This document shows positions 25,552 through 32,325 of a stretch of 40,721 nt of DNA, in pieces. Numbering within the stretch: position 1 is the first letter of the stretch; each line of letters opens with the position of its first letter. Source of the DNA: an uncultured Pseudorhodobacter sp. (GTDB lineage Bacteria; Pseudomonadota; Alphaproteobacteria; Rhodobacterales; Rhodobacteraceae); assembly GCA_937910975.1 (NCBI GenBank), contig CALEMZ010000459.1:1-40721 (forward strand), read 5' to 3'. The notes under the pieces are model-generated. The model had not been told where the DNA came from, searched no databases, and saw only the letters and a list, made by a program, of their open reading frames with translations. The position numbers and the translations under genes are program-made.

Positions 25552-25578
25552 GCGCTCCTGAAGGGTAGCTTGGAGCGC
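25552..25578 (+). terminator. Possible terminator after GMC oxidoreductase
   Basis: Stem GCGCTCC (25552-25558) with GGAGCGC (25572-25578) and a 13 nt loop, 2 bp after the stop codon. No T-run follows, so it may only be an mRNA-end stem. Confidence 0.45.
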
Positions 25579-25713
25579 AAAGAGCAACTGGCCCGTGGCG
25601 GCTTTGTTCAGATGGCTTCGAAGTACTTTATTTTCTGACCCTCCTTGTAGCGTCGCGGCCCAACAATGACATGTCGATGTAGCGCGGACATTTGGCACGC
25701 TTTGGGGGCTTTC

Positions 25714-26631
25714 TTGGATTACTTGTATATCTTGATCGGCTTGGTCGGTCTGTTTCTTGGTGGCGAAGCGCTTGTTCGCGGCAGCGTTAACATCGCGCGC
25801 CGAATGGCGATTTCTCCTTTCGTCATTGGCTTGACGGTCGTTGGCTTTGGGACTTCAACCCCCGAACTTCTGGTGTCGGTGCAAGCCGCCTTGCGGGGCG
25901 TTCCTGATATAGCGATTGGGAACATAATTGGATCGAACATCGCCAACATTTTGCTGATTGTCGGCCTGACCGCCTTGGTATGGCCGATCCGCGTCGCAGG
26001 GGCCACGTTGCGGCGTGACACTGCGGTCATGATCACCGCGGGGCTCTTATTGGTGCCGCTTTTTGCGTTGGGCGAAGTTGGCCGCTTGGCGGGCGGTGTA
26101 TTGGTTGGTGGATTGATCCTCTATCTGGTTTGGACGTTCCTGAAGCCGGGGCAACACACCACCGACGACGAGACCGAAGCCGCGCCAATGTCCGTTGCTC
26201 TTTCGCTGTTATGGGTCGTAGTCGGCCTTGCTGCGCTGATGTTTGGCGCGCGGTTTTTGGTCGACGGTGCCGTATCCATTGCGCGGGATTTTGGTGTGTC
26301 CGAGGCGTTCATTGGCCTGACCATTGTCGCCGTAGGAACGTCGCTGCCAGAGCTTGCAACCTCGCTCATCGCGGCGTTCCGTCGACAGTCAGAGATCGCG
26401 ATTGGCAATATCGTGGGCTCCAACATTTTCAACACCCTGGGCATTTTGGGTGTGACCGCACTTATTACGCCGATCCCGGTCGCATCCCGTTTCCTGACAT
26501 TCGATTTGCCGATTATGGTCGCTGCGTCGTTTGTCTTGACGGGTCTGTTGCTCGCGCGGCCACAGATAAGTCGCGGCGTTGGTGCGGTGATGTTGCTGAG
26601 CTACGTCGTTTATGTTTTCGCAGCACAATAA
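25714..26631 (+). CDS. Calcium/sodium antiporter (CaCA family, YrbG-like)
   Basis: About 305 residues with ten likely membrane helices in two homologous halves. The alpha repeats are clear: GFGTSTPEL with GNIIGSNIANI in the first half, and AVGTSLPEL with GNIVGSNIFNT in the second. Glu and Ser/Thr of these repeats bind the cation. It exchanges Ca2+ or K+ against Na+ at the inner membrane. The start is uncertain: TTG at 25714 behind GGGGG places the first helix as in relatives; an ATG at 25666 would add a Cys/Arg-rich 16-residue leader. A sodium cycle also appears in the nqr genes 7 kb away, though the two are not in one operon. Confidence 0.9.
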   Translation: MDYLYILIGLVGLFLGGEALVRGSVNIARRMAISPFVIGLTVVGFGTSTPELLVSVQAALRGVPDIAIGNIIGSNIANILLIVGLTALVWPIRVAGATLRRDTAVMITAGLLLVPLFALGEVGRLAGGVLVGGLILYLVWTFLKPGQHTTDDETEAAPMSVALSLLWVVVGLAALMFGARFLVDGAVSIARDFGVSEAFIGLTIVAVGTSLPELATSLIAAFRRQSEIAIGNIVGSNIFNTLGILGVTALITPIPVASRFLTFDLPIMVAASFVLTGLLLARPQISRGVGAVMLLSYVVYVFAAQ

Positions 26632-26676
26632 TGGAATACGGGATGCCCGATTGGCCGCATCACCCACCCCAAAATA

Positions 26677-26699
26677 CGCGCGCGGACACACCGCGCGCG
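26677..26699. terminator. Bidirectional GC hairpin between antiporter and dapD
   Basis: Perfect 9 bp stem CGCGCGCGG (26677-26685) and CCGCGCGCG (26691-26699) with a 5 nt loop, midway between two convergent genes. It is preceded by AAAAT and followed by few T residues, so it probably works in either direction. Confidence 0.65.
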
Positions 26700-26708
26700 C
26701 AGCCAAAA

Positions 26709-27533
26709 TCAATCCCGCAGTAGCTCGTTGATCGAGGTTTTGGACCGCGTCTGCGCGTCCACCTTCTTCACGATCACGGCGCAGTAAAGGTTGATCCCGT
26801 TCTTTGATGGCATTGTTCCCGCCACCACAACCGACCCGGCGGGCACCTCGCCATAGCTCACCGATCCAGTTTCCCGGTCCACGATCTTCGTCGATTGCCC
26901 GATGAAAACCCCCATCCCCAGAACCGAGCCTTCGCGGACAATACAGCCCTCAACCACTTCAGACCGGGCGCCGATAAAGCAGTTGTCTTCAATAATCGTC
27001 GGCCCCGCCTGCATCGGCTCCAACACGCCGCCAATGCCAACCCCGCCCGACAGATGCACATTCTTGCCGATCTGCGCGCAAGATCCGACCGTGGCCCAGC
27101 CGTCGACCATCGAGCCTTCATCGACATAGGCCCCGATATTGACGAACGACGGCATCAAAACCACGCCCTTGCCAATAAAGGCCGAGCGGCGAACGATAGA
27201 CCCTGGCACCGCCCGAAAGCCCGCTGTGCGCCACTGCTCTGCGCCCCAGCCGGTAAACTTTGATGGGACTTTATCCCACCAGGTTGTCCCGCCATTGCCG
27301 CCCGAAATCGGCTCCATATCATTAAGCCGGAACGACAACAAAACCGCCTTCTTGGCCCATTGGTTCACATGCCAATCCGCGCCACGCTTTTCGGCCACAC
27401 GCAGGTTGCCACTGTCCAGCGCGGTCAGCGTGGCCTCAATCGCGTCGCGCACCTCGCCTTTGGTGGCGGGCGAGATCGCGTCACGCGCCTCCCATGCGGC
27501 CTCGATCGCGGCTTCCAATGCGGTGTTGTTCAT
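26709..27533 (-). CDS. dapD: Tetrahydrodipicolinate N-succinyltransferase
   Basis: A 274-residue acyltransferase of the diaminopimelate/lysine pathway. It succinylates tetrahydrodipicolinate with succinyl-CoA in the cytoplasm. An N-terminal helical domain is followed by the left-handed beta-helix built of hexapeptide repeats (RRSAFIGKGVVLMPSFVNIG, then DEGSMVDGWATVGSCAQIG) and family blocks PTIIEDNCFIGARSEVVEG and MGVFIGQSTKI. Two ATGs (27539, 27533) are in frame; AAGGA is optimally spaced for the second. A thioredoxin-fold gene lies upstream on the same strand; dapE is not next to it. Confidence 0.96.
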   Translation of the reverse strand: MNNTALEAAIEAAWEARDAISPATKGEVRDAIEATLTALDSGNLRVAEKRGADWHVNQWAKKAVLLSFRLNDMEPISGGNGGTTWWDKVPSKFTGWGAEQWRTAGFRAVPGSIVRRSAFIGKGVVLMPSFVNIGAYVDEGSMVDGWATVGSCAQIGKNVHLSGGVGIGGVLEPMQAGPTIIEDNCFIGARSEVVEGCIVREGSVLGMGVFIGQSTKIVDRETGSVSYGEVPAGSVVVAGTMPSKNGINLYCAVIVKKVDAQTRSKTSINELLRD

Positions 27534-27616
27534 GCTCATTTTCCTTCGCTCAGGGTCTTTGGAATAGGGGTTTGGCCGGGTTTAACGGCCCCGACTCTAT
27601 TGCGCAACAACCCATG

Positions 27617-28165
27617 TCACCGCCACTTGATAGAGCAGCCCATCGACGCGACTTGCTCCACAGGTCCGGCCCCGGTTTCTGCCACCCTGCGCATCGCATT
27701 AAGCAATTCCGGCACCCGCGCGCTTGCATCCCCGTGCATGCCGATATTATCCAGCCGCCCGCGATACTGCAACGCACCCGCCGCGTTGTAACCAAAGAAC
27801 TCCGGCGTACAAACCGCACTGTAAGCCTGTGCGGTCGATTGGTCTTCATCCACCAGATAGGGCGCCCGCAGCCCATGCGCGACCGCAAACCGCGCCATCG
27901 CCTCTGGCGCGTCATCGGGCACGCGGGTGTAATCGTTTGGCATGATCAACCCGACCCCTATTCCGATGCCCTGCAACACCTCAATATCTGCCGCCAGCCG
28001 GTCAATCACCGTCTGAACATAGGGGCAATGGTTGCAGATAAACGCCACCAGCAACCCCTTCTTTCCCATCAGATCATCGCGCCCATAGGTCACACCGTCC
28101 GCCGTGCGCAGCCGAAAGTCCGGTGCTGCACGCCCAAAATCACAAACTTCGCTTTGCGCTGCCAT
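27617..28165 (-). CDS. Thioredoxin-fold (redoxin) protein
   Basis: A 182-residue protein of the AhpC/TSA-redoxin type. A CxxC motif (CNHC, Cys44 and Cys47) sits after FI at the usual place for an active site. Further features are MPNDYTRVPDDAPEAM, a dPYLVDE-type segment and TPEFFGYN with the cis-proline. It is probably cytoplasmic, as no signal peptide is present, and reduces thiols or peroxides. The start ATG at 28165 follows GAGGGAG with 6 nt spacing; an upstream in-frame ATG is less likely. It is divergent from the LOG gene, with 82 bp between starts. Confidence 0.88.
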   Translation of the reverse strand: MAAQSEVCDFGRAAPDFRLRTADGVTYGRDDLMGKKGLLVAFICNHCPYVQTVIDRLAADIEVLQGIGIGVGLIMPNDYTRVPDDAPEAMARFAVAHGLRAPYLVDEDQSTAQAYSAVCTPEFFGYNAAGALQYRGRLDNIGMHGDASARVPELLNAMRRVAETGAGPVEQVASMGCSIKWR

Positions 28166-28247
28166 GGCAAACTCCCTCATTGCTTTCATATGGCTGCAAG
28201 AACGGCTAGCCTGCCTCCACCCTACAACCTGTTTAAAAGAGTGCCAG

Positions 28248-29075
28248 ATGAAAGACGACGCCCGCAAACACCCGTTCCGCGACAGCCAGGAAGACGTGAA
28301 GGCCGCGCGCGAGATACCCGATACCCCCCAAACCCGCGCGCCCGCCTATCGCCTCGCTTTCACGGATAATGAATTCATGTGCCGGGAGGAGTTGCGCCCC
28401 GTCCGGCTGCAACTCGAACTCCTCAAACCGCAGCTGGTGATGGATGAACGCGGGATCGAGAGCACCATCGTGCTTTTCGGTGGTGCCCGCATCCCGGAAC
28501 CTGCGAAAAAAGATCAGGCCCGCACCAAATCCTTGGCGGAGCTCTCAAAATATTACGCCGAGGCGCAAAAATTCGCCTTCATTATGACAGAACGGTCCAT
28601 GGCCAGCTATGGGCGCGAAAACGTCATCGTCACTGGCGGCGGCCCGGGTGTGATGGAAGCGGGAAACCGCGGCGCGCATGAGGCGGGGGGACAGAGCATC
28701 GGCCTCAACATCGTGCTGCCGCATGAACAGGCCCCCAATGAATATGTGACGCCGGATCTGTGCTTCAACTTCCACTATTTCGCGATCCGAAAAATGCATT
28801 TCCTGATGCGCGCTGCCGCAATCTGCATCTTTCCCGGCGGCTTTGGCACGCTGGACGAGTTGTTCGAAAGCCTCACGCTGATTCAGACTGGGCGCATGAA
28901 GCCCGTGCCCTTCTTGCTCTTCGGCAAAGCCTTTTGGGAGACCATCATCAACTGGGGCGCATTGGCCGAGGCAGGCACCATCTCAGCCGAAGACCTGAAC
29001 CTCTTCCGCTTTGTCGAGACCGCAGAAGAGGCGATTGCAATCATCGACTCTTGGGAGGCCGCGCCAGAAGCCTGA
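28248..29075 (+). CDS. LOG family protein (Rossmann-like nucleotide-binding)
   Basis: A 275-residue protein of the LOG/YgdH family. The motif GGGPGVMEA is at 130-138 and PGGFGTLDE at 196-204, together the nucleotide and phosphoribohydrolase site. Relatives cleave nucleoside monophosphates to free base and ribose 5-phosphate; plant and some bacterial LOG proteins make cytokinins in this way. This longer form, with about 70 extra N-terminal residues, resembles the YgdH-type nucleosidases. The ATG at 28248 is chosen because the frame upstream is antisense to the redoxin gene. Confidence 0.9.
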   Translation: MKDDARKHPFRDSQEDVKAAREIPDTPQTRAPAYRLAFTDNEFMCREELRPVRLQLELLKPQLVMDERGIESTIVLFGGARIPEPAKKDQARTKSLAELSKYYAEAQKFAFIMTERSMASYGRENVIVTGGGPGVMEAGNRGAHEAGGQSIGLNIVLPHEQAPNEYVTPDLCFNFHYFAIRKMHFLMRAAAICIFPGGFGTLDELFESLTLIQTGRMKPVPFLLFGKAFWETIINWGALAEAGTISAEDLNLFRFVETAEEAIAIIDSWEAAPEA

Positions 29076-29128
29076 TTTCGAATGCTAATCCGTCATGGCT
29101 TAAGGCAAACCTGAAACGCTACAGTTGA

Positions 29129-29164
29129 ATTGGCTTCAGGGCCAATCGGGGGCAGAAAGCCCCC
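29129..29164. terminator. Paired hairpins between convergent LOG and mbfA genes
   Basis: Two stems in a row: ATTGGC/GCCAAT (29129-29134, 29141-29146) and GGGGGC/GCCCCC (29148-29153, 29159-29164) with AGAAA as loop. They lie between convergent genes, so a bidirectional terminator is likely. Confidence 0.6.
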
Positions 29165-29173
29165 CGCGCCGCG

Positions 29174-30151
29174 TCACCCCGCGCCAATCAACATCCCCGC
29201 GGCTAGCACCAGCCCGCCACCCAAGACCACCTGAAAGGTAGCGCGCAGAAATGGGGTCTGCATAAAGCGGTTCTGAATCCAGACAATCGCCCAAAGCTCC
29301 AAGAACACCACTGCAATGGCGAGCATCGTTGCGGTCCAGAAATCGGGAATAAGATAGGGCAGGGCATGGCCCAGCCCGCCCACGGTTGTCATTACCCCCG
29401 CCGCGATCCCGCGTTTGAGCGGCGAGCCACGCCCCGAAAGCTGCCCGTCATCCGATGCCGCCTCGGTAAAGCCCATCGAAATCCCCGCGCCAATCGCAGC
29501 GGCAAGGCCCACAAGCAGGGTCGTGTGGTTGTTCTGTGTGGCAAACGCCACTGCAAAAACCGGTGCGAGGGTGGACACAGAACCATCCATCAACCCCGCC
29601 AAACCCGGCTGCACCCATGTCAGCACGAATTGCCGATGCGCGGTGCGATCCTCTGCCGCGCGGGCATCGCCACCCAAGTGCTCGGCCTCCAAAAGGTCCG
29701 CCTGACCCTCATGCCGGGCCTCAGCCGCCGCAAGGTCGCCCAGAAGTTTGCGCGTCGCCGCATCCGTGGTCCGGGCCGCCGCGCGCAAATAGAAGTCATG
29801 CGCATCATGCTCCATTGCCGCCGCCTCACCGCGGATTTTCTCCAGCCCAAGGTTTTCCGTCAACCACACCGGGCGGCGCGCATAAAAGCCTGCCACATGC
29901 TCGCGCCGGATCAGGGGGATCACCTTGCCAAACCGTGCCACATGTAGGTCAATCAGCCGCTGGCGGTGCTCGTCCTCCTCCTCGGCCATGCCATCAAACA
30001 CGGAGGCAGAGTTGGGGAAATCTGTGCGCAACCGTTCGGCATAGCTCCGATAGATCTGCGCATCATCTTCCTCTGACGATATTGCCAGCGCCAGAATTTC
30101 TTGCTCGGTCAGGTCGCTAAAGCGGCGGCGGTTCGAAAAGCCGGGGATCAT
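29174..30151 (-). CDS. mbfA: Membrane-bound ferritin-like iron exporter MbfA
   Basis: A 325-residue two-domain protein. The N-terminal ferritin-like domain (about 10-165) has Glu/His metal ligands in SEEDDAQIYRSY, AEEEDEHRQRL, AMEHDAHDFY and AEARHEGQ. The C-terminal part (about 175-325) has about five helices related to the plant/yeast vacuolar iron transporter VIT1 (GLMDGSVSTLAPVFAVAFAT). Known MbfA proteins of Rhizobiales export iron from the cytoplasm under iron excess and in acid. The ATG at 30151 has GGAGG 6 nt upstream; a TTG at 30163 would overlap that site. An Irr-type box lies directly upstream, so expression should be repressed in low iron. Confidence 0.94.
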   Translation of the reverse strand: MIPGFSNRRRFSDLTEQEILALAISSEEDDAQIYRSYAERLRTDFPNSASVFDGMAEEEDEHRQRLIDLHVARFGKVIPLIRREHVAGFYARRPVWLTENLGLEKIRGEAAAMEHDAHDFYLRAAARTTDAATRKLLGDLAAAEARHEGQADLLEAEHLGGDARAAEDRTAHRQFVLTWVQPGLAGLMDGSVSTLAPVFAVAFATQNNHTTLLVGLAAAIGAGISMGFTEAASDDGQLSGRGSPLKRGIAAGVMTTVGGLGHALPYLIPDFWTATMLAIAVVFLELWAIVWIQNRFMQTPFLRATFQVVLGGGLVLAAGMLIGAG

Positions 30152-30163
30152 ATAAGCCTCCAA

Positions 30164-30180
30164 TTTGGAATCATTCTAAG
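30164..30180 (-). promoter_or_regulatory. ICE/Irr-type iron control element of mbfA
   Basis: On the mbfA strand the sequence reads CTTAGAATGATTCCAAA, one of the usual forms of the iron control element TTTAGAA-N-TTCTAAA bound by Irr in alphaproteobacteria. It ends about 12 bp before the mbfA start and just before its ribosome site, a position fit for repression. Confidence 0.82.
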
Positions 30181-30222
30181 ATACACGGGCGCGGAATTAA
30201 GGGCAACACCAAGAGGCGGAAG

Positions 30223-30246
30223 AAAATGAACTGCTCAGTTCATTTT
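30223..30246. promoter_or_regulatory. Operator 1 of a three-palindrome cluster
   Basis: Perfect inverted repeat, 11 bp arms AAAATGAACTG and CAGTTCATTTT with 2 bp between. Half-site TGAACTG is shared by the next two palindromes. Likely bound by the TetR protein encoded at 30562. Confidence 0.78.
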
Positions 30247-30254
30247 TAGCTTGC

Positions 30255-30280
30255 AAAACTAAACCGAACGGTTCAGTTTT
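30255..30280. promoter_or_regulatory. Operator 2 of a three-palindrome cluster
   Basis: Inverted repeat AAAACTAAACCG / CGGTTCAGTTTT with a 2 bp centre; one mismatch in 12. Its right half also pairs with CTGAAC at 30282-30287. Confidence 0.75.
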
Positions 30281-30282
30281 GC

Positions 30283-30298
30283 TGAACTGATCGGTTCA
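30283..30298. promoter_or_regulatory. Operator 3 of a three-palindrome cluster
   Basis: TGAACTG / CGGTTCA with AT in the centre; one mismatch in 7. It is followed by a T-rich stretch and TATCAT (30305-30310), a possible -10 box of the small secreted protein gene. Confidence 0.68.
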
Positions 30299-30323
30299 TT
30301 TTTTTATCATAAGGATCACGCCC

Positions 30324-30500
30324 ATGAAAGCCCTTATCTCCGCCCTCGCCCTTAGCCTCGGTGCCACCCTACCATCTTTCGCGCAAACCTCCTTTGATCT
30401 GCCTCGTCTTTTCTGGCCAACCGAGACGATCGCCCCCACATCCCAAGGCTGCATTGACCCAACTCAGCCCGGTGCACAGCCTAATAGCCTGCAAAACTAA
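30324..30500 (+). CDS. Tiny secreted protein (58 residues)
   Basis: A short gene with all normal signals. AAGGA lies 8 nt before the ATG. The product is 58 residues with a clean Sec signal peptide (MKALISALALSLGATLPSFA, cleavage expected before QTSFDLP). The mature peptide has about 38 residues, rich in Pro, Thr and Gln, with a single Cys (QGCIDP). It lies behind three TetR-type operators and 61 bp upstream of the regulator gene, so the two probably form an autoregulated operon. I know no function. The single Cys could allow dimerisation; it is not a lipobox. Confidence 0.7.
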   Translation: MKALISALALSLGATLPSFAQTSFDLPRLFWPTETIAPTSQGCIDPTQPGAQPNSLQN

Positions 30501-30561
30501 CCCGGCCTGCCTTGCTTGAACTGAACTGTCTGGTCTATGCTGCACCTATAGGAGATATCTC

Positions 30562-31197
30562 ATGGGTGAGGCCGCACAAACCACTCGCAAGGGCCGCAAA
30601 TACGATGACGTGCTGCAAGGCGCGCGTAGCGTGTTTCTGGCTCATGGTTTTGAAGGCGCCAGCGTCGATGATATTGCGCGTGCGGCGGGTGTTTCCAAGG
30701 CCACGCTCTACAGCTACTTCGCTGACAAACGGCTGCTGTTTCTGGAGGTCGCAAAGGTCGAATGCTGCCGCCAGGTCAGTGAGGCCGAAGGCAAGGTCGG
30801 GGTCGATGTTAAACTGAAGGATGCCCTGATCATCGTTGCCACCACGCTCGTAGAGTTTTTCACCTCCAATTTTTACTTGCGAATGTTCCGGGTGATTGTG
30901 GCTGAAACCGAGCGTTTCCCCGAACTGGGTCGCCAGTTTTACGAAACCGGTCCGCTTGTAGGCCGCGCTCGCATGGTAGAATACCTGCAAGAGGCCGAAG
31001 CCCGTGGCGAACTTAAGATCGACGATAAAGAACTGGCCTCGGATATGTTTTGCGAAATGTGCCGCGCCGATCTCTTTACGCAACGTCTGTTCGGGATCAC
31101 TGACAAGGTGACACTGGCACAAAAAGATCGCGTTATTAAAGGCGCTGTCGCCATGTTTATGGCCCGCTACGGCCAAGACGCCACCGTAAAAACCTGA
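30562..31197 (+). CDS. TetR/AcrR family transcriptional regulator
   Basis: A 211-residue regulator with the N-terminal helix-turn-helix at about 16-62 (YDDVLQGARSVFLAHGFEGA, then DDIARAAGVSKATLYSYFADK) and a C-terminal ligand domain of the AcrR-like type. GGAGA precedes the ATG by about 7 nt. Three palindromes with TGAACTG half-sites lie about 260-340 bp upstream, and a direct repeat TGAACTGAACTG lies near 30520, just before the gene. It probably represses its own operon together with the tiny secreted protein. No efflux pump is adjacent, which is unusual for this type. Confidence 0.92.
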   Translation: MGEAAQTTRKGRKYDDVLQGARSVFLAHGFEGASVDDIARAAGVSKATLYSYFADKRLLFLEVAKVECCRQVSEAEGKVGVDVKLKDALIIVATTLVEFFTSNFYLRMFRVIVAETERFPELGRQFYETGPLVGRARMVEYLQEAEARGELKIDDKELASDMFCEMCRADLFTQRLFGITDKVTLAQKDRVIKGAVAMFMARYGQDATVKT

Positions 31198-31675
31198 GAC
31201 GCCCCGCTACTTTCCCACTTCGCCGGACGCCAAAGCGGAGCGGGGATGCCATGGCACCCATACATTTTCGATCGGAAAGGCCCCTTCATGCGCGGGATGG
31301 GAAAACTGGTGCCTCTTTAGCCCGCCTAGCGATGGCAGGCTTGCCTATCATTTTGTAAGTAAGTTCAAATCGGGTTGGCACAGGGCTGCGACAGATTTGC
31401 CTTGCAAATCGCCTGCTGGGGAACAGTGCGTGCGCCCCCATGACGAACTTGTACCCTTCCATCCCAACGAAAGGATCACACCATCAAACCGCGAGAGCAA
31501 ACAGCTAGGAAACTTGCAGCATAATGGGCAATTTTTCGAGCCCTATTGAGGGCTTGCGAATTGACAGGTGGAAGCTTGCAGGCACGATTCAGCAAGAGAA
31601 ATGCCGCTTCCGGTCCGAAACCAGATTGCACGGCCACCCGTTGCGCAGGCACGCTTTCAAGGGCGCGTAGCGATG
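31198..31675. other. 478 bp without a supported gene, several inverted repeats
   Basis: No frame here has coding character together with a ribosome site. It holds a 7 bp stem CCCCGCT/AGCGGGG (31202-31208, 31239-31245), which could end the TetR transcript. It also holds a tight GATTTGC-CTT-GCAAATC hairpin (31394-31410) and AGCCCT-ATTG-AGGGCT (31539-31554). It may be a decayed gene or an untranslated RNA; I cannot tell. Confidence 0.4.
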
Positions 31676-32059
31676 CTAAAAATCGAAGAGGTCGCCCAGA
31701 AAAGAGCTGCGGCTTTTGCGGTGACGCTTTTTGTCATCATCATCATCATCGTCGCGATCTCTGTCACGGCCACGTTTTTCGCTGGGCGCTGCTTCGCCGC
31801 GCTCCGGGCGGATGGCCGCGGCCTGTTTGGCGGGCGTCGCCTGCGCGATAATCTTGTCTAACTCCCCCCGGTCCAGCCAAATGCCGCGACATTTCGGACA
31901 ATGGTCGACCTCGATGCCGTTGCGATCCGTCATCAGCAGATGTTCACCATCCAGCGGGCATTTCTTTGCCCCTACGCGGCCTTGGACAAGGCGTCCTTTT
32001 TTTGGCAAACGGCCCGGCTCGGCCAATACAACCGGCTCTGCGTGATCGATACTTTTCAT
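31676..32059 (-). CDS. TFIIB-type zinc-ribbon protein with acidic/basic tail
   Basis: About 127 residues. The zinc ribbon has paired Cys in KKCPLDGE and DHCPKCRGIWLDRGELDKII, the signature of the small zf-TFIIB family. The first knuckle shows a single Cys before PLDG where CPxC is usual, so zinc binding may use three Cys plus another residue. The C-terminal third is low-complexity, with a run of seven Asp between Arg/Asp and Lys/Arg stretches, encoded by an ATC trinucleotide run on the plus strand. The start is uncertain: ATG at 32059 has a weak ribosome site. Function of the family is unknown. Confidence 0.78.
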   Translation of the reverse strand: MKSIDHAEPVVLAEPGRLPKKGRLVQGRVGAKKCPLDGEHLLMTDRNGIEVDHCPKCRGIWLDRGELDKIIAQATPAKQAAAIRPERGEAAPSEKRGRDRDRDDDDDDDKKRHRKSRSSFLGDLFDF

Positions 32060-32244
32060 TTCTGGATAACCTGAGCGAGAACAGTTTTGCGTCTTGGGTT
32101 CGATTTGGGGGCGACGGGGCCGCATTCAAGAGTTCAGGCACAGAACGCGCGGTTACTGCGACCTTGTGCCCGTGCCAGCCCGCACCCTGCGATAGCCGTT
32201 CCTTGCGCCAAAAGGCCGGATACCTCAGGATACGCTAAATCGTC

Positions 32245-32258
32245 CTGATCAAGATCAA
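32245..32258 (+). promoter_or_regulatory. FNR/Crp-family site upstream of cytochrome-nqr genes
   Basis: CTGATCAAGATCAA matches the FNR consensus TTGAT-N4-ATCAA at nine of ten defined positions. It is centred about 75 bp before the cytochrome start codon. In Rhodobacterales FnrL or a related protein would use it to activate genes at low oxygen; a nitric-oxide-responsive family member is also possible. Confidence 0.72.
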
Positions 32259-32325
32259 AACAGATATCGAGATCATGTGCTAAGCTCGCAGAATAGTGGC
32301 GCCCCGACTGCAGGAGAAATTCCCT

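Noticed and set aside
31735..31755. ATC run as a tandem repeat or CRISPR-like array
   Set aside because: It is a short trinucleotide run coding for the Asp stretch of the zinc-ribbon protein; no spacers or longer unit exist.
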